A stretch of DNA of 64,000 bases, taken from Chrysemys picta bellii. Its lineage: Eukaryota; Chordata; Testudines; Emydidae. Of this stretch, positions 1-11,111 are shown piece by piece (within the stretch, counting starts at the first letter, position 1; every line of letters starts with the position of its first letter). The translations under genes and the position numbers were made by a program. Location: NCBI RefSeq assembly GCF_011386835.1, contig NC_088794.1:67900434-67964433 (forward strand). The letters run 5' to 3'. The notes beneath the pieces are model-generated. The model searched no databases, was not told the origin of the DNA, and saw nothing but the letters and a program-made list of their open reading frames with translations.

Positions 1-913
1 ACACAGGAGAGCTTCAAGCCCCATGTGTCTTGGAATTTTCTTTTTTCACCTGTAGCTCCCTAAAATAAAGTTAAAAATAAAACAAAAGTAACTACCTCCT
101 GCTGTGCCTCCCCCATGATTATTTACCAACTTCCAGCATCTGTCCTTTTGTTGTGCTTAAAAATGAGCCTGACCCAAACTCCAGACATGCACACTTCTGA
201 ACTTTTGGAAAATTCATATTTCAGATGGGATTTTTGCAGCCCATCTCTAGTCACTTTTCATAAAAATGAAATTCCTGTTTTAACAGATAAAATCTTAACC
301 CTTAATCCAGAATGAATCACTTTTCTTGCAGAGCAGAACGGACGTAAAGAGACCCTGTCAAGGATGAGAGCAGAAATCTTGTCAGCTTCAGTACTTTAGC
401 TGCTCACAATATTAGAGCAAGCAAGGAGAGAGAGGCTAAAGCTGTATCCATCCACGCACTGCAGCAAACCTAGTGGTCTGAGGTTGGTGATGGTGGGTCA
501 CTCAAGACAGTAAGAGCCAGATTTTTAACAGTGTTCCCTGTTTGTGCACCAATATCATGTTTTGTCAACAGAAATGTGAATAGCATTATATAGCATCGTG
601 TACAAGTTAATTCATTTTCTAGAGAACATAACCACCACATTATTGGAGAATGACAATAAAACTCTAGATATCATGATGAAAAGGAAACACTTTAGCACAG
701 GATCTTTGGTGTGTCACTCAGCTACTTATTAACATAGAGACAAGAAAAATAAAAGAGCCATTTTCATTTCAGCTACAATGCCTTTAAAATTCTGTCCAAA
801 ACTTCATAAAATAAAACAAGGGCTTTATATATATGCTGTCCTGTTGACCTTTAGACATTTGATAGTCTATATAGTTTTAAGAAATGCATAACACGTTAGG
901 TTTTAGTCCCTAC
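1..913 (-). other. BBOX1 intron, no recognised feature
   Basis: This is the intron downstream of the second coding exon, cut by the window edge. It is AT-rich. I looked for the next BBOX1 exon and did not find it. Confidence 0.6.
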
Positions 914-1028
914 CTGGTAAAAATAATTCTTCTTGCATTTCTGCTCTGGCTTGTTCAGAAAAGCACCTTTTCTTCAGCCATTCAGCCTCAAATTCACTGG
1001 TGTGTTTGTCTGGCCATGTAATATACAC
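914..1028 (-). CDS. BBOX1: BBOX1 second coding exon
   Basis: A 115-nt exon continues BBOX1 in phase 0 after the exon at 3183-3563. It has an acceptor AG at 1030-1029 and a donor GTAGGG at 913-908. It encodes VYITWPDKHTSEF, then a segment matching the family's WLKKRCFS stretch, ending at EELFLP plus one base. The His in WPDKH corresponds to human His82, the fourth ligand of the N-terminal zinc site, so all four ligands are kept across the two exons. The catalytic dioxygenase domain (iron-binding HxD...H) lies in later exons beyond the left edge and cannot be judged. The intron between the two exons is 2154 bp. Confidence 0.92.
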
Positions 1029-1562
1029 CTTATATCATAAAATAAAAAAAAAGATAATTAACAATGAGAGATTCAATGAAATCTGCCCGCCTGAAACAAC
1101 TACCCAAGGGACCAGCAAAATTCAATCTCCTTACTAGAAATGTAATTGAAATATATTACTTGCTACTTTGCAATTAAATGTCTCTTGTGGGCAACCTCTC
1201 CTTATTAATATAACTGCAAACACTTTCAAAAGTCCATTTAAGCATACATTCCCTCCTTTTACAAGAGGTCAGTTTCACAATGAAGAAGTGACAGGACTTG
1301 CTGTCTGGTGCTGGATGCTTTCATTCTTTATCCCTGCTGCACTTAGTGGTATGTTCTGTATGGTCCCAGTAAGGGAAAGCGGGACATGAATAGATCATGG
1401 AGGGCAGCACTTCATTGCAGGGAGTGACAAGGAAGAAAAGGGTGGAGGAAGTGACAATGGTTTGGGAGTGAAGGGGATGACCACTTGGAAGGACTGAAGG
1501 AGAAAGACAAGAAAGGAGTGGAAAGGAAAAGCTTTAAAATCTATTTCTGTTAGTTATGAATT

Positions 1563-1640
1563 AGTGTCCCCCTGTGCTAGGTGCTGTACAGAGGTAGACA
1601 CAAGCTCTTCTCTAAAGAGTTTACAATTAGGCGTTTACCT
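1563..1640 (+). repeat. Dispersed repeat, 'gtgctaggtgctgtac' family
   Basis: The core GTGCTAGGTGCTGTACA followed by an 'AAAGAGTTTACAATT' end recurs at about 38.87 and 54.37 kb in the same orientation and reversed near 15.65, 35.96 and 55.5 kb. It is an old amniote dispersed repeat; I cannot name the family with certainty. Confidence 0.55.
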
Positions 1641-1667
1641 TGCATTCAGACAATTCAGAGAGACAAT

Positions 1668-1880
1668 ATATGCTAATGGACAGAGTATGGGACTGGAAGC
1701 CAGGAACTCCTGAGTATTAATCCTGGCTCTGCCACCAACTCACTGTGTGGTCTTGAGCAAATCACATCAACTCTGCATCGGAGCTTCCCATCAACTGCAA
1801 AATGGGGATAACAATCCTTACTTCCCTCCAACGTTTGTAAAGCATGTTGAAGATACCAGTGCTAAGGAGTATTATTAATG
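1668..1880 (+). repeat. MIR-like SINE, plus orientation
   Basis: The sequence runs from a diverged tRNA-like head through CTGGCTCTGCCACC, TGTGTGGTCTTGAGCAA and AAAATGGGGATAAC to a TAAAGC tail, the order of a MIR/CORE-type SINE. It lies in the first BBOX1 coding intron. Confidence 0.65.
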
Positions 1881-2076
1881 ATAAACTAAATAAAGGGAAT
1901 GGAGTTTGCATATCTGTTTTATAACCTTTACAATTAGCCAGGCAAGAGGATAAAGGGTCAAGTCCTGCCCTTAGTTACACCCATGCAACCTCGTTGATTT
2001 CACTGGGATTCCACAGTGGAGACTGAGGGCAGATCTGATCCAAAGGAGGGTTCTCTCCCCAAATTTTACATTATAC

Positions 2077-2364
2077 CAGGGGTAGGCAACCTGCAGCACG
2101 CAGGTTTCAGTGGCACTCACACTGCCCGGGTCCTGACCACCGGTCCGGGGGGGCTCTGCATTTTAATTTAATTTTAAACGAAGCTACTTAAACATTTTAA
2201 AATCCGTATTTACTTTACATACAACAATAGTTAGTTATATATTATAGACTTATAGAAAGAGACCTTCTAAAAACGTTAAAATGTATTACTGGCATGCGAA
2301 ACCTTAAATTAGAGGGAATAAATGAAGACTCGGCACACCACTTCTGAAAGGTTGCCGACCCCTG
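2077..2364. mobile_element. hAT-type MITE, copy 1
   Basis: The ends are CAGGGGTAGGCAACCT and the inverted GGTTGCCGACCCCTG. Flanks CATTATAC and CTTTATAC match at 7 of 8 positions, fitting an 8-bp target duplication. About 290 bp, no coding capacity. A second copy with the same interior lies at 5133-5443. Confidence 0.85.
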
Positions 2365-2457
2365 CTTTATACATTTGTAAATGTCAGGTCAAATAAATTT
2401 TTAAAACACTCTTTTAAAAAATGAATTAGAAACTATTTATTAGATCAAGTAAATAAT

Positions 2458-2640
2458 TTCATAGAATATCAGGGTTGGAAGGGACCTCAGGAGGTCATCT
2501 AGTCCAACCCCCTGCTCAAAGCAGGACCAATCCCTAACTAAATCATCCCAGCCAGGGCTTCGTTAAGCCTGACCTTAAAAATCTTTAAGGAAGGAGATTC
2601 CACCACCTGGCCTTTCCCTGCCCTGGCCTTTAAGGACTCC
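2458..2640 (-). mobile_element. CR1 LINE 3' end fragment
   Basis: Read on the minus strand this ends in the CR1 signature: TCTAGTCC-like core, 'GGTCCCTTCCAACCC', then ATTCTATGA. On the plus strand it starts CATAGAATATCAGGGTTGG. Only the 3' untranslated end is present. Confidence 0.8.
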
Positions 2641-3182
2641 ATGCTTTACTGTGACAACACAAGCAGAAGTCTCCTGCAGGAAGAAAGACAGTGTACCAGC
2701 TACGAGACAGACACTTTCTTTGTGGGGAAATCACACTATCCTTCCTCCATAAAGTAGCCACGGTGGAAAAGGGGGGCTCTAGGGTATGGAGATAGACACA
2801 CAGGGGGAGAGAAGTTTGAGGGAGTGAAAGACTGAGGTATTAAGAGTCTGCAATTTTATCTTCACACCAGCTCCTAGAGATTAAGAAGTGAAGGCTACGG
2901 TAAAAATGTTTTATCTATCTAAAGTTAATTAAGAAAAAAAAAGAACATTTTGGGGGTTCCTATACTTAATTTTACCGTAAGAATGATATAAAATGAAAGG
3001 ATTTGGATTTCTCAAGTGACAGTTATGACTAGAAATCCTGCATATACACAATATGATCCATGATTACAGCATATCCTGATATTCAAGCTGCAGTACTATT
3101 CTCTCTATTCGGGTTGCTAATTAACAGATTAGCAAGAGCTACACAAATGTCACATGAAAGCAAAATTTCTTTTAAAAAATAC

Positions 3183-3563
3183 CTTTTGTCTATCTGTCAA
3201 AATGACCTCCTTCACTCCAATGTTAACATCCAGGTCTTCCAAAAGCAGTTTGCGTGCTTTAGCAGAATGCAGGAAGCAGTCAGGGCACTGGCAGTTGTCT
3301 CTTAGCCATACAGCAGGGTAAAGGCTCTTACTCCCATCTTCCCAGTGAATACGGACAAAATTATTCACATCCAAAGCTTCCACTTTCTGGATACTTGTAC
3401 TCACGTTGAAAGGCTGAACTGCTCCAGCTATATGCTGCCAACAATTCCTAGAGGAAGGCGGTCTTGTAAGAATACTCCTGCCCTTTTGCACTAGCAGTAG
3501 AGTGCGTGAATAGTCTTGGTGGACTTTAGTCCTTAATAGGATTTTAGCCACAGCATTCCACAT
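3183..3563 (-). CDS. BBOX1: BBOX1 first coding exon (gamma-butyrobetaine dioxygenase, N-terminal part)
   Basis: This exon encodes the start of gamma-butyrobetaine hydroxylase, the Fe(II)/2-oxoglutarate dioxygenase that makes L-carnitine in the last step of its synthesis. It gives 127 residues from an ATG at 3563 to a donor (AAAAG|GTATTT) at 3182-3181. Residues 58-127 match the family N-terminal domain: the IQKVEALD start, WLRDNCQCPDC with Cys91, 93 and 96 (equivalent to human zinc ligands Cys38/40/43), then SAKARKLL. The exon's acceptor (TTATTTATAG) puts its 5' edge at 3629. Compared with human BBOX1, about 53 extra residues precede the IQK motif. They are rich in Arg, Lys and Ser, with one acidic residue in the first 50, like a mitochondrial presequence. 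No Met exists at the human start, so the upstream ATG is the only one in this exon; the frame stays open to the acceptor. Gene identity is near certain; the start is probable. Confidence 0.93.
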
Positions 3564-3629
3564 TTTGACGACTGTTACAAAATCTTCAGAGCAAGAATAG
3601 CTTTTTACCAGTGCAAGTTCCTCCGAGTA
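3564..3629 (-). other. BBOX1: BBOX1 5' untranslated part of first coding exon
   Basis: These 66 nt lie between the acceptor (TTGTTCTTATTTATAG just to the right) and the ATG at 3563. Read in the BBOX1 frame they contain no stop codon, so translation from a start in an upstream exon cannot be excluded from the sequence alone. Confidence 0.7.
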
Positions 3630-3862
3630 CTATAAATAAGAACAAAATTAATTATAGAAAGAATAGAGATAAAAAGATAATGTACAAAAAAAATGCTAAT
3701 TTCCCCTTCTCTTTCTTCCTTTCCCCTGAACTCCTGGTAATACATGTTATCCGTAGTTTAGAAGTTTTGCCCAAAGACAAATGTATATTTAAACCTAAAT
3801 TTTCTACTGTGACTAGTGAATTTGGGTGGTGCCTCAACTTCTCCTCAACTTGATATACCTTA

Positions 3863-3960
3863 TAGGGGCCTGATTTTCAGTGAGCTGAAAACTTTCTGAA
3901 AATCAGGCTCTCAAATTGGGCACCCAAAACTTGAGATACTCAAAAATCACTAGTTGCTTG
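3863..3960. repeat. Short palindromic MITE-like repeat
   Basis: GGCCTGATTTTCAGTG is followed about 35 nt later by its near-complement CTGAAAATCAGGCTC. It belongs to the 'tgaaaatcaggc / gggcacc' short repeats seen elsewhere in the window. Confidence 0.5.
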
Positions 3961-4294
3961 AGAAAATGTAGGCTTTAATGTACGGTATCCTATCTCAACT
4001 CATATAGTTAATGATGGTATCAGTTAGAAGATTGAACTATCCCCCTGCAAGGGAAGGATATAGTCTGTGGACACAGGATGCATCAGATATTAAACTAAGA
4101 ACAGAACTTGTGACTGAATATTTACCTTATTCATAAAAATGGTTGCTCCTCTCCCTGGATTAATAAATGAATCCCAGGTCTTTTTTAATAGAACTTCGCA
4201 CCACTTCAAAGCTTTTGTGTTTGTTTCTGGTTTGTCCATTTTTTTGTGTGTGTGGTTTTTTTTATGCCAGCGGGCAAATCTTGATATCCTCGCT

Positions 4295-4378
4295 CAGAAT
4301 CCTGGCCCCATTAAAGTTAATGGCAAACTGGCATTGATTTCAATGGGGCTAAGGCTTCACCCTCAGTCTTTACGCAGG
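4295..4378. repeat. Short palindromic MITE-like repeat
   Basis: CCTGGCCCCATTAAAGTTAATGGC is mirrored by GCATTGATTTCAATGGGGC, forming a fold-back of about 25-nt imperfect arms. The same motif recurs at 11872-11965. Confidence 0.55.
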
Positions 4379-4666
4379 AGACGTTCCCATGGGTTCAATA
4401 GGTGTTCTGCCTGAGTTTTACATGTTTCCCCACTGGTTATGAGTGAGAACTGTGTGGTATGGGATCCTCACGCTTCTTCTGGTTTTTATTTAGTTTAACT
4501 GAATGAAAAAATAAAAGTAAAATAATTCTACTTTTTTCCTCCTCTGGGCATATTAATCCAAAGATCCCAATGATGCATTTATTGTCTATCAACCTTGCTC
4601 CATTTCTAGTAACAGTACATACAAGCAATGCACAATTACAGCTATGAGTTGTTAAGCTACACACAC

Positions 4667-4787
4667 AGGTGACCAGATGTCCCGATTTTATAGGGACAGT
4701 TCCGATTTTTGGGTCTTTTTCTTATATAGGCTCCTATTACCCCCCACCCCCGTCCCGATTTTTCACATTTGCTGTCTGGGCACCCTA
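4667..4787. mobile_element. MITE with 'gtgaccagatgtccc' terminal repeat
   Basis: The left end AGGTGACCAGATGTCCCGAT and the inverted right end (GTCTGGGCACCCT) match as terminal inverted repeats. The interior contains a second inverted pair around TCCCGATTTTT. About 120 bp, noncoding. A much larger relative is at 49277-50006. Confidence 0.75.
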
Positions 4788-5132
4788 AACACCATCCACG
4801 TATTTAATTTTTAACCTACTCACCCACCAAATCACTTTCATCACCAAAGTTTTAAAGTGTTTTGGAAGATGAGTAGGACTTTTTAGCTGGCCTCACAACA
4901 TCCTTCCTCCAAACACAACTGTGAGCACCAGGAGAAGCAGATGGGGTTAGCTGCTTCCCCATTCAGACAACCTAAGAGAGACCTGAATCCAACTTCCTTT
5001 CAGGGCAAACAGCCTAAATCCCTTTACTTTCTGCCAGCTGGTCTTGTTCCTGCCTTTCCCAGCTTAATCTCCCCATAGCTTCTGTAGGCAGAATATCTTG
5101 CAGGCAATTCAGCTCCACATTTGCCTCTAGTG

Positions 5133-5443
5133 CAGGGGTAGGCAACTTATGGCATGCGTGCCAAAGGCGACATGCAAGCTGATTTTCAGTGGCACTCACA
5201 CTGCCCAGGTCCTGGCCACCGGTTTGGGGGGCTCTGCATTTTAATTTAAATTTAAATGAAGCTTCTTAAACATTTTAAAAACCTTATTTACTTTACATAC
5301 AATAATAGTTTAGTTATATATTACAGACTTGTAGAAAGAGACCTTCTAAAAATGTTAAAATGTATTACTGGCACGCGAAACCTTAAATTAGAGTGAATAA
5401 ATGAAAACTCGGCACACCATGTCTGAACGGTTGCTGACTCCTG
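5133..5443. mobile_element. hAT-type MITE, copy 2, with perfect 8-bp target duplication
   Basis: Same family as 2077-2364: left end CAGGGGTAGGCAACTT, right end GGTTGCTGACTCCTG. It is flanked by the identical octamer CTCTAGTG at 5125-5132 and 5444-5451, the hallmark of hAT insertion. It sits in the presumed first intron of BBOX1. Confidence 0.92.
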
Positions 5444-5451
5444 CTCTAGTG

Positions 5452-6890
5452 CTTCAGAGAGCAGCATGATCAGAATTTGGCTCTCAAAAAGCCTTCAGTC
5501 TCTGTTCCACTCATGAGCAAGCTTCTTGCCCTTACACTTTAGTTATTAGGTGCAGAAGTTATAATTGTGTGAATAATGTATAGAAATAAACACTGTCCTT
5601 TTAGAAAAGAGGACTATAAATGTGGTACATTAATAAGGAAACAATTGTCCTGTATTTTCATCTTTAAGGTTTATAGATATATTAAAAATATTTATTTGAG
5701 GCTTATCAGACTCGAGTCAAGACTTCTGCTTTGCATATTTTTATGATCCACTGTATGGAAACACAAGTGTGTATGCTGAAACGATGTGAGTTTCACAACT
5801 GACTAATTGACCACAGGGAAAATTACAGCAGGAATTTGTCCAGCAAGAGCCTATGACCAGCTTCATGTTCTCCTTTGATGTGTATTGCTTAACTGGTGTC
5901 TGTTTGCAGTGATGGATAATGGAGTCATTCAAAATGCATGGCAAGCAAAATCTGTTCTAAAATAGATGGCCGTAAACCTCTCAAGTGGTTTGGAAAGCAA
6001 GGTCAACATGCAAAATAAGAGAAGCCACCAACCATGTCATGAATGGGCTCTGGAAAAAGGGATAATAAAGACTCTGGAAACTATCCATTGGCGTAATTTA
6101 TGTTGGAAAGAGGACATCTGCAACTCAAACACAAATTTAAAAATATAATTTTCATTGGATTTGAGAAGCACTCTCTTGGGTGCGAGTTCAGATAGACAGC
6201 TGTAGTAGTGGTTTTTTTTTTTTTCTTTCATGCTAAGGGAATTTGTTTTTTAAAAATAGCTGATACTTTTGTTCACACAGAAATGTTGCTATATCAGATC
6301 CATAGTACTACACTCTTCCCTACATAACCTATTGCTTGGAAAATCTTGAAGGGGAAGTAGCTATGAGCTCCATTACAAGTGGGAAAGATTGCACTACTGG
6401 AGGTTTTGCATTTGTTCTATGCACAGAGGACTTTGGTTTCTAGTACCATCAATCTGACCCTTTCTCAAACACTAAATATTAATTTAAAAATATGTTTAGT
6501 CTTCATATCCATAATCTAGACACTTTCAGAAAGTGATACACAGGTCTTTCCCTAATCAGGAAGTCTGAGAGCAGTCCAGTGTCCTTTGAAGGAGGCAGCA
6601 AAAGCCTATTCAATTTTGAAACCAGCTAATACTGAGACTTCTACATTCACTTTAGTTTCTTACTGTGGGTGCAATTAAAACAGCCTTAGTACTCTCTCAA
6701 AAGGGAAGGATGGTCTCATAAATTGCAGCAAAACCAAACATCAATATATTGCACTTCTGCCTTGGAGCATGTTTTGGGTGAAAAACAATTCTGTTGAAAC
6801 TATCATACTAATTTTCTTCAGTGATGAAAATATTCCAGCATGCTTTTTTAAAGATGTACAAACACTGTGTTGTCATTGCTAATTTTCCCA
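5452..6890. other. BBOX1 first intron, nothing recognised
   Basis: AT-rich intronic DNA with a 14-nt poly-T tract near 6210. I see no exon, RNA gene or clear mobile element. Confidence 0.5.
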
Positions 6891-6897
6891 ATATTTG

Positions 6898-6985
6898 GGC
6901 CTGATTCTGATCCCTCACTGGTTTATATCTGGAGTAACTACTGAAGTCAATGGAGTTACACCAGCATAAAACAACTGCCTTCAAT
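6898..6985. repeat. Palindromic 'ggagttacaccag' MITE fragment
   Basis: GGGCCTGATTCTGATCCC leads into TGAAGTCAATGGAGTTACACC. This composition recurs at least ten times in the window, often as fold-back pairs. Confidence 0.55.
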
Positions 6986-7764
6986 TCTAGTATGATTCAA
7001 TTTGCTAACAATTTGTGAAGAATCTCTGGAACAGCTGAGAGTGGCAAAGATATTTCCTTTGTGGTGAAGTTACCCACTTCCTTCTTTAAATGTACAAAAG
7101 TTCCTGTTGCCAAATCCCTCTGCTTATCGATTCAATGTGGAGCGATTGCGTGGGCTAGAGCTATTGTGTAATGAATAAAAAGGCTGTTTATTGTTTTCCT
7201 CAAGTCGTATCATGTTGTCCATTTTTAAAACAAGTCCCAATTGAAGCCAATGAGGAGTTCAGCTTAGAAACAACTGGCAAAGTAAGTCCCTTTGATATTA
7301 TTCTTCCCTAGATACATTTACAAAAACCTCTAGGATTCTCCTCTTACTTCACCAATGTAACACCACTGACTTCAGCAGAATTTTTCAATTTTCAACAGTA
7401 TATGGGTGAGGAAAATCAGAAGCTCTGGGCCAAATCCTTAGCTGAATTGGCAACATTTTACTGGACTTAAATGGAGCTACAACAATTTACACCGAGGATT
7501 TAGCTCATTATCTGTAAAGAAAATGATTAACAACAAAGTTGTCATTTTATGTTACAACAATGTATTGAACATTTAAATTAAAATGAGCTTTTAGTCACAG
7601 CAAACTAAGGCCACTTTATTCCTGAATGAAGAAATCCACATGGGGGTTTCTGCACGTTGATTTCACACCTTTAGTTGATCTGCCTTAATCTTCCTGTGTC
7701 CCCTTATAGACCCGGACCCTATTTTGTAACTAAAAAGATATTTTCATAAAAGCAGGAAAGAGCC

Positions 7765-7872
7765 TGCCTGATTCTGCTCTCACTTATATACTGGGTCTAC
7801 ACCAGCATAAGTCCAATGATTTCAATGGAGTTATTGTTGATTTACATTGGTATAAGAGCAGAATCGGGCCAA
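7765..7872. mobile_element. Fold-back MITE of the same 'ggagtta' family
   Basis: The ends CCTGATTCTGCTCTCACTTATA and TATAAGAGCAGAATCGGGCC are inverted copies of each other about 65 nt apart. The centre carries the ATTTCAATGGAGTTAT motif. About 108 bp, noncoding. Confidence 0.7.
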
Positions 7873-8849
7873 GGGTCTTTGTTTCTTAAGAGTCTGTGTT
7901 CCTGTTCCTTATTCCTGACATGAGAGCAGCTGACTATGGAAATGATTATAGTCATTGGGTGAGCGTGAGACAGAGAATGACTCTATATCCACGTGGTTAG
8001 AGCATCTCATTGAGGATCTACCCCAAAGGGTGTGCACTCTCTTTGGTGCAGAGTGGGAATTCCACCTATTTTCAAAGCATATCATAATAGCAGAAAGACC
8101 CTCCAAAGCAACATTTGTATAATATAGGTGAATGTACCTCCAAAACTATGACAAAAGGCAGAGGAAAAGCATTTACAATAAAGGAGGCAAGGAAAGATAT
8201 TTTAGGTATGATTATATTTCACTGTATTATCTAAAGTCTGTAGTGTTTGTTATTTTATTTGAGTACATATATATGCAACACCATATAAACATGTGTTCAC
8301 TACAGGGTTAATTGCCAGTCCAGTGTCTGGATTCTGTTCTATTCCAACTTTGCATAACCTTCCAAATCAATATAATCAATACAGTAAACAATAAACAATT
8401 ACCTTTCCTAATCTATACATGTAATTTACAGAGTGGAAGTAAAACAGTATGCTAGCAAATCTACCATAAGTCACTTATCTGAAAAGTAAAATAAGAATTA
8501 AAAATCACTACTGTTACATGCATAAGTGAAGCAAATGAGGGCTGCTAAGTGCTCAGATTTTTCATGCATCCACTGCTAGGCTGCAAAGGTTTGACCATTT
8601 CAGAAAGTGAGAGTTACAAATAGATGAAGTAAGATTTTGTATCTTATTGAAACATGCTGCAAATATTCCTTTTTGCACTAGTTACAAATTGTTTTAGGAC
8701 TGAGGTCCTTTACAAAGTGATACTTGGCAAGGTATATTTCATACTCCAGCTCTGCGTAAAACCACACTGAGACCACAGGGGCCAACAGGACCACCTATAA
8801 CTCGCATATGTAGAAACACTACAAACATCAGCCCTAACATGCCCTGGAC

Positions 8850-8945
8850 TAAGACACTGTAGAACTCCCTCCCACAGGAGGTCAGAAAGTCAATTACTGT
8901 AACTGGATTTTTTTTTTAAAAGGGCTGGATGATTTTATGAGCAAT
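8850..8945 (+). mobile_element. CR1 reverse-transcriptase C-terminal remnant
   Basis: Plus-strand translation gives NSLPQEV followed by a GF-KGLDDF-like end, the characteristic C-terminus of CR1 ORF2. It is about 90 bp, truncated at both ends and broken by a T/A run. Confidence 0.6.
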
Positions 8946-9169
8946 ATTTTTAGTTACACATGTAAAAATGGGCTCATTGAATTTCACATTTCACAGCATA
9001 AACTGATTACTGCCGGGGTCAGGAAAGAAAAATGTCCCAAGTATAGAGCAGTGTACAATTGGCCAGATGCATTAAGTATTCTTCTCTCCATATTCTTTGA
9101 GGCATCAGCCATTGCTCACTGCCAAAGGCAAGCTACCAGATTTAATAAACTGCTAGTTGAAGTGTAAGG

Positions 9170-9935
9170 CAAATCTTATGTTTCTAATAATATGAGAAGT
9201 GTACTTTTTTCCAGGGCCAGTTTGTAGAGACCTTACTCCATGCACCCTCTTGACCCCAAATAAAAACCCAAAGTCCACAAGAAATCCATCTCTAAAACCC
9301 GAGATCTAATTTAAACATGTAATAAATTAACAATCTGGAGGAATGATTTAGTAGTCTGAACCTCAGATTTGAAACATGGAGACTCACTGGATGTCCACAG
9401 TTTATTTAGTACTTAATCCTAAATATACCACAGAGAAAGTGAGACCTGAAAAATCAAGCAGCTCCTGAGTGTTTACTTGACCACTAAGGAGCGCATGGCA
9501 CACTTCCTACGGATAGCACATTGCCCTGGTGCCCTTGGCCAGAACCATAGCCCTGCTCTCCCATCACCACTGGATGCTAGGGAGCTGCTGCTCTCCACCC
9601 CAGAGGTGGCTGCATTTCTTGGTGGTTGTTATCTGCTTTAAGGGCCACAGACCAGGGGGGTATTTGTAACTACCCCCGCCTAAGAAAACACCCCTCAAAG
9701 TCCTAACAGGGGAGCTGATGAGCACATCCATGACCTGTGCTAAAGAAGCACCATCCAAAACTATGGCAACCTCCCCACAATCCTTCTCCAAAGCCAGTGT
9801 CCCCTTTCTGCCCCCTCTGTCGTGTCCTGCCCCCATCTGCAACCCCTGCCCTAAACACAGGGTGTCTCACTCTGAAGCACCCCCCACGTTTTGTTCTCAC
9901 AGCTGACCCCCCCCTTCCCCTGCAGCGGCCCCCAG
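9170..9935. other. BBOX1 first intron or upstream flank, nothing recognised
   Basis: The left half is AT-rich; C-rich stretches rise toward the CpG island from about 9.66 kb. Open frames here on both strands look composition-driven. No confident feature. Confidence 0.4.
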
Positions 9936-9939
9936 GCTA

Positions 9940-10400
9940 GGGTGCCCCCCTGACGCCCTGTGAGCCCCAGTGTTCTGGTGCCCCGCCCCCTGCGCTCGCT
10001 CCCCTGGCAGGGCCGGGGGGGGGGGGGCAGGAGACGCTGCGAAGTTGTTCCTCCCCCTTCGCCCCCAGCGCGTCCCACGCCCGGCGGCCAGAGCCAGCTG
10101 CTCCCGCGGCGCCGGGGCTGCGATCGGAGCGCGGGGAGCGGGCGGCGCTTACCTGCACCCCCCTGCGCCGGCGAAGGGGCCTGTTCCTTCCGCGTCGCCG
10201 CGCCCTGCAACAGATGGCGGGGAGGACAGGACCTGCGGACCGGGGAGCCGGGCCAAGTGGGGGAAAGGCCGCCACGGCCGCCGCCGGAGGGGAGGCGCCA
10301 CCTGCCAGCGCGGGGAGGGCCAGCTGCGGTGTGTGGGCCGGGGGCAGCTTCAGTCCGCTAATCAGTTGTTAATCCGTACCCTGGCGGGCTCAGCACCCCA
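9940..10400. promoter_or_regulatory. CpG island, probable BBOX1 promoter
   Basis: A sharply bounded GC-rich, CpG-dense block containing GGCGCC, GCCGCC and CGCGGGG motifs and a run of 11 G at 10015-10027. Surrounding DNA is AT-rich. Unlike the other GC-rich blocks here it shows no terminal inverted repeats or target duplication, and it holds a minus-strand splice donor. No TATA box is evident, as expected of CpG-island promoters. It could also drive a divergent plus-strand transcript. Confidence 0.65.
10153..10350 (-). other. BBOX1: Candidate BBOX1 noncoding first exon
   Basis: On the minus strand a strong donor (GGTGCAG|GTAAGC) ends a GC-rich stretch inside the CpG island, about 6.5 kb upstream of the first coding exon and in the right orientation for BBOX1. 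Family genes usually start with a noncoding exon, so this is the best candidate here. Spliced in phase 0 to the coding exon it gives an open frame, but the frame has no ATG in this exon, only a GTG at 10275, so I read it as 5' UTR. The right boundary (transcription start) is not visible and is a guess. Confidence 0.5.
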
Positions 10401-11111
10401 ACCCAATGGGAGCTGAGGGGGCGTAGCACTTCTGACCGTAGGTGCTGGAACTAGGGGTGCTACCGCACCCCCTGGCGTTTAGTGGTTTCCATTATATTCA
10501 GCCAAGCGTTTACAGTTTAGTTCAATGGCTCTCAGCACCCCTGCTTCTCCCAAACTATGCCAATACTGCCTCCCCCCAGCATGTATCTCCCTAGAGCACT
10601 GCATATGCGACTGTCACCCACCTGAAATTCAATCCCTAATGTTCTTTTTTAAGCTAAAATCCTTAAACCCGAGCTCTATACACGGCCTTGTCAGGCATAA
10701 ATATTGAAACTAGAAGTTCTTTCGCCCTGCAGGCAAATCCAATTCTAACAACCGATGAGGAAGAATTTTCGTCAATTACAACTGGTGTTTTGGCTTAGTA
10801 ACTAATGGGAGCCTGTGGCTCCATTTGTGGTATCTTTGTGCAGCTGTGGCTGGACATAAAGCAGATGTGCTTAGGTGGAGCTGGTTGAAAACATAATTTA
10901 CAGATTTGTGAAAAAGGTGCCAAAATCTCAGAGCAAAATAAAAATAAACCTGTTTTAAAAAATGAAATAAAGATGTTTTAAATAAGAATAATGAAAAGAA
11001 ATGTGCAGTTATAATTAGGTAGTTCATTGGAGGAGTGGTAGTTTAACATTCTGCTTTGTCTTAAAAAGACAAGAACCACAGTTATTAGGGAGACATGTTA
11101 GTAAAGGCGGA

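Noticed and set aside
9851..10416. Overlapping long open frames on both strands in the CpG island
   Set aside because: High GC removes stop codons; frames overlap on both strands, start at GTG or weak contexts, and show no protein motif.
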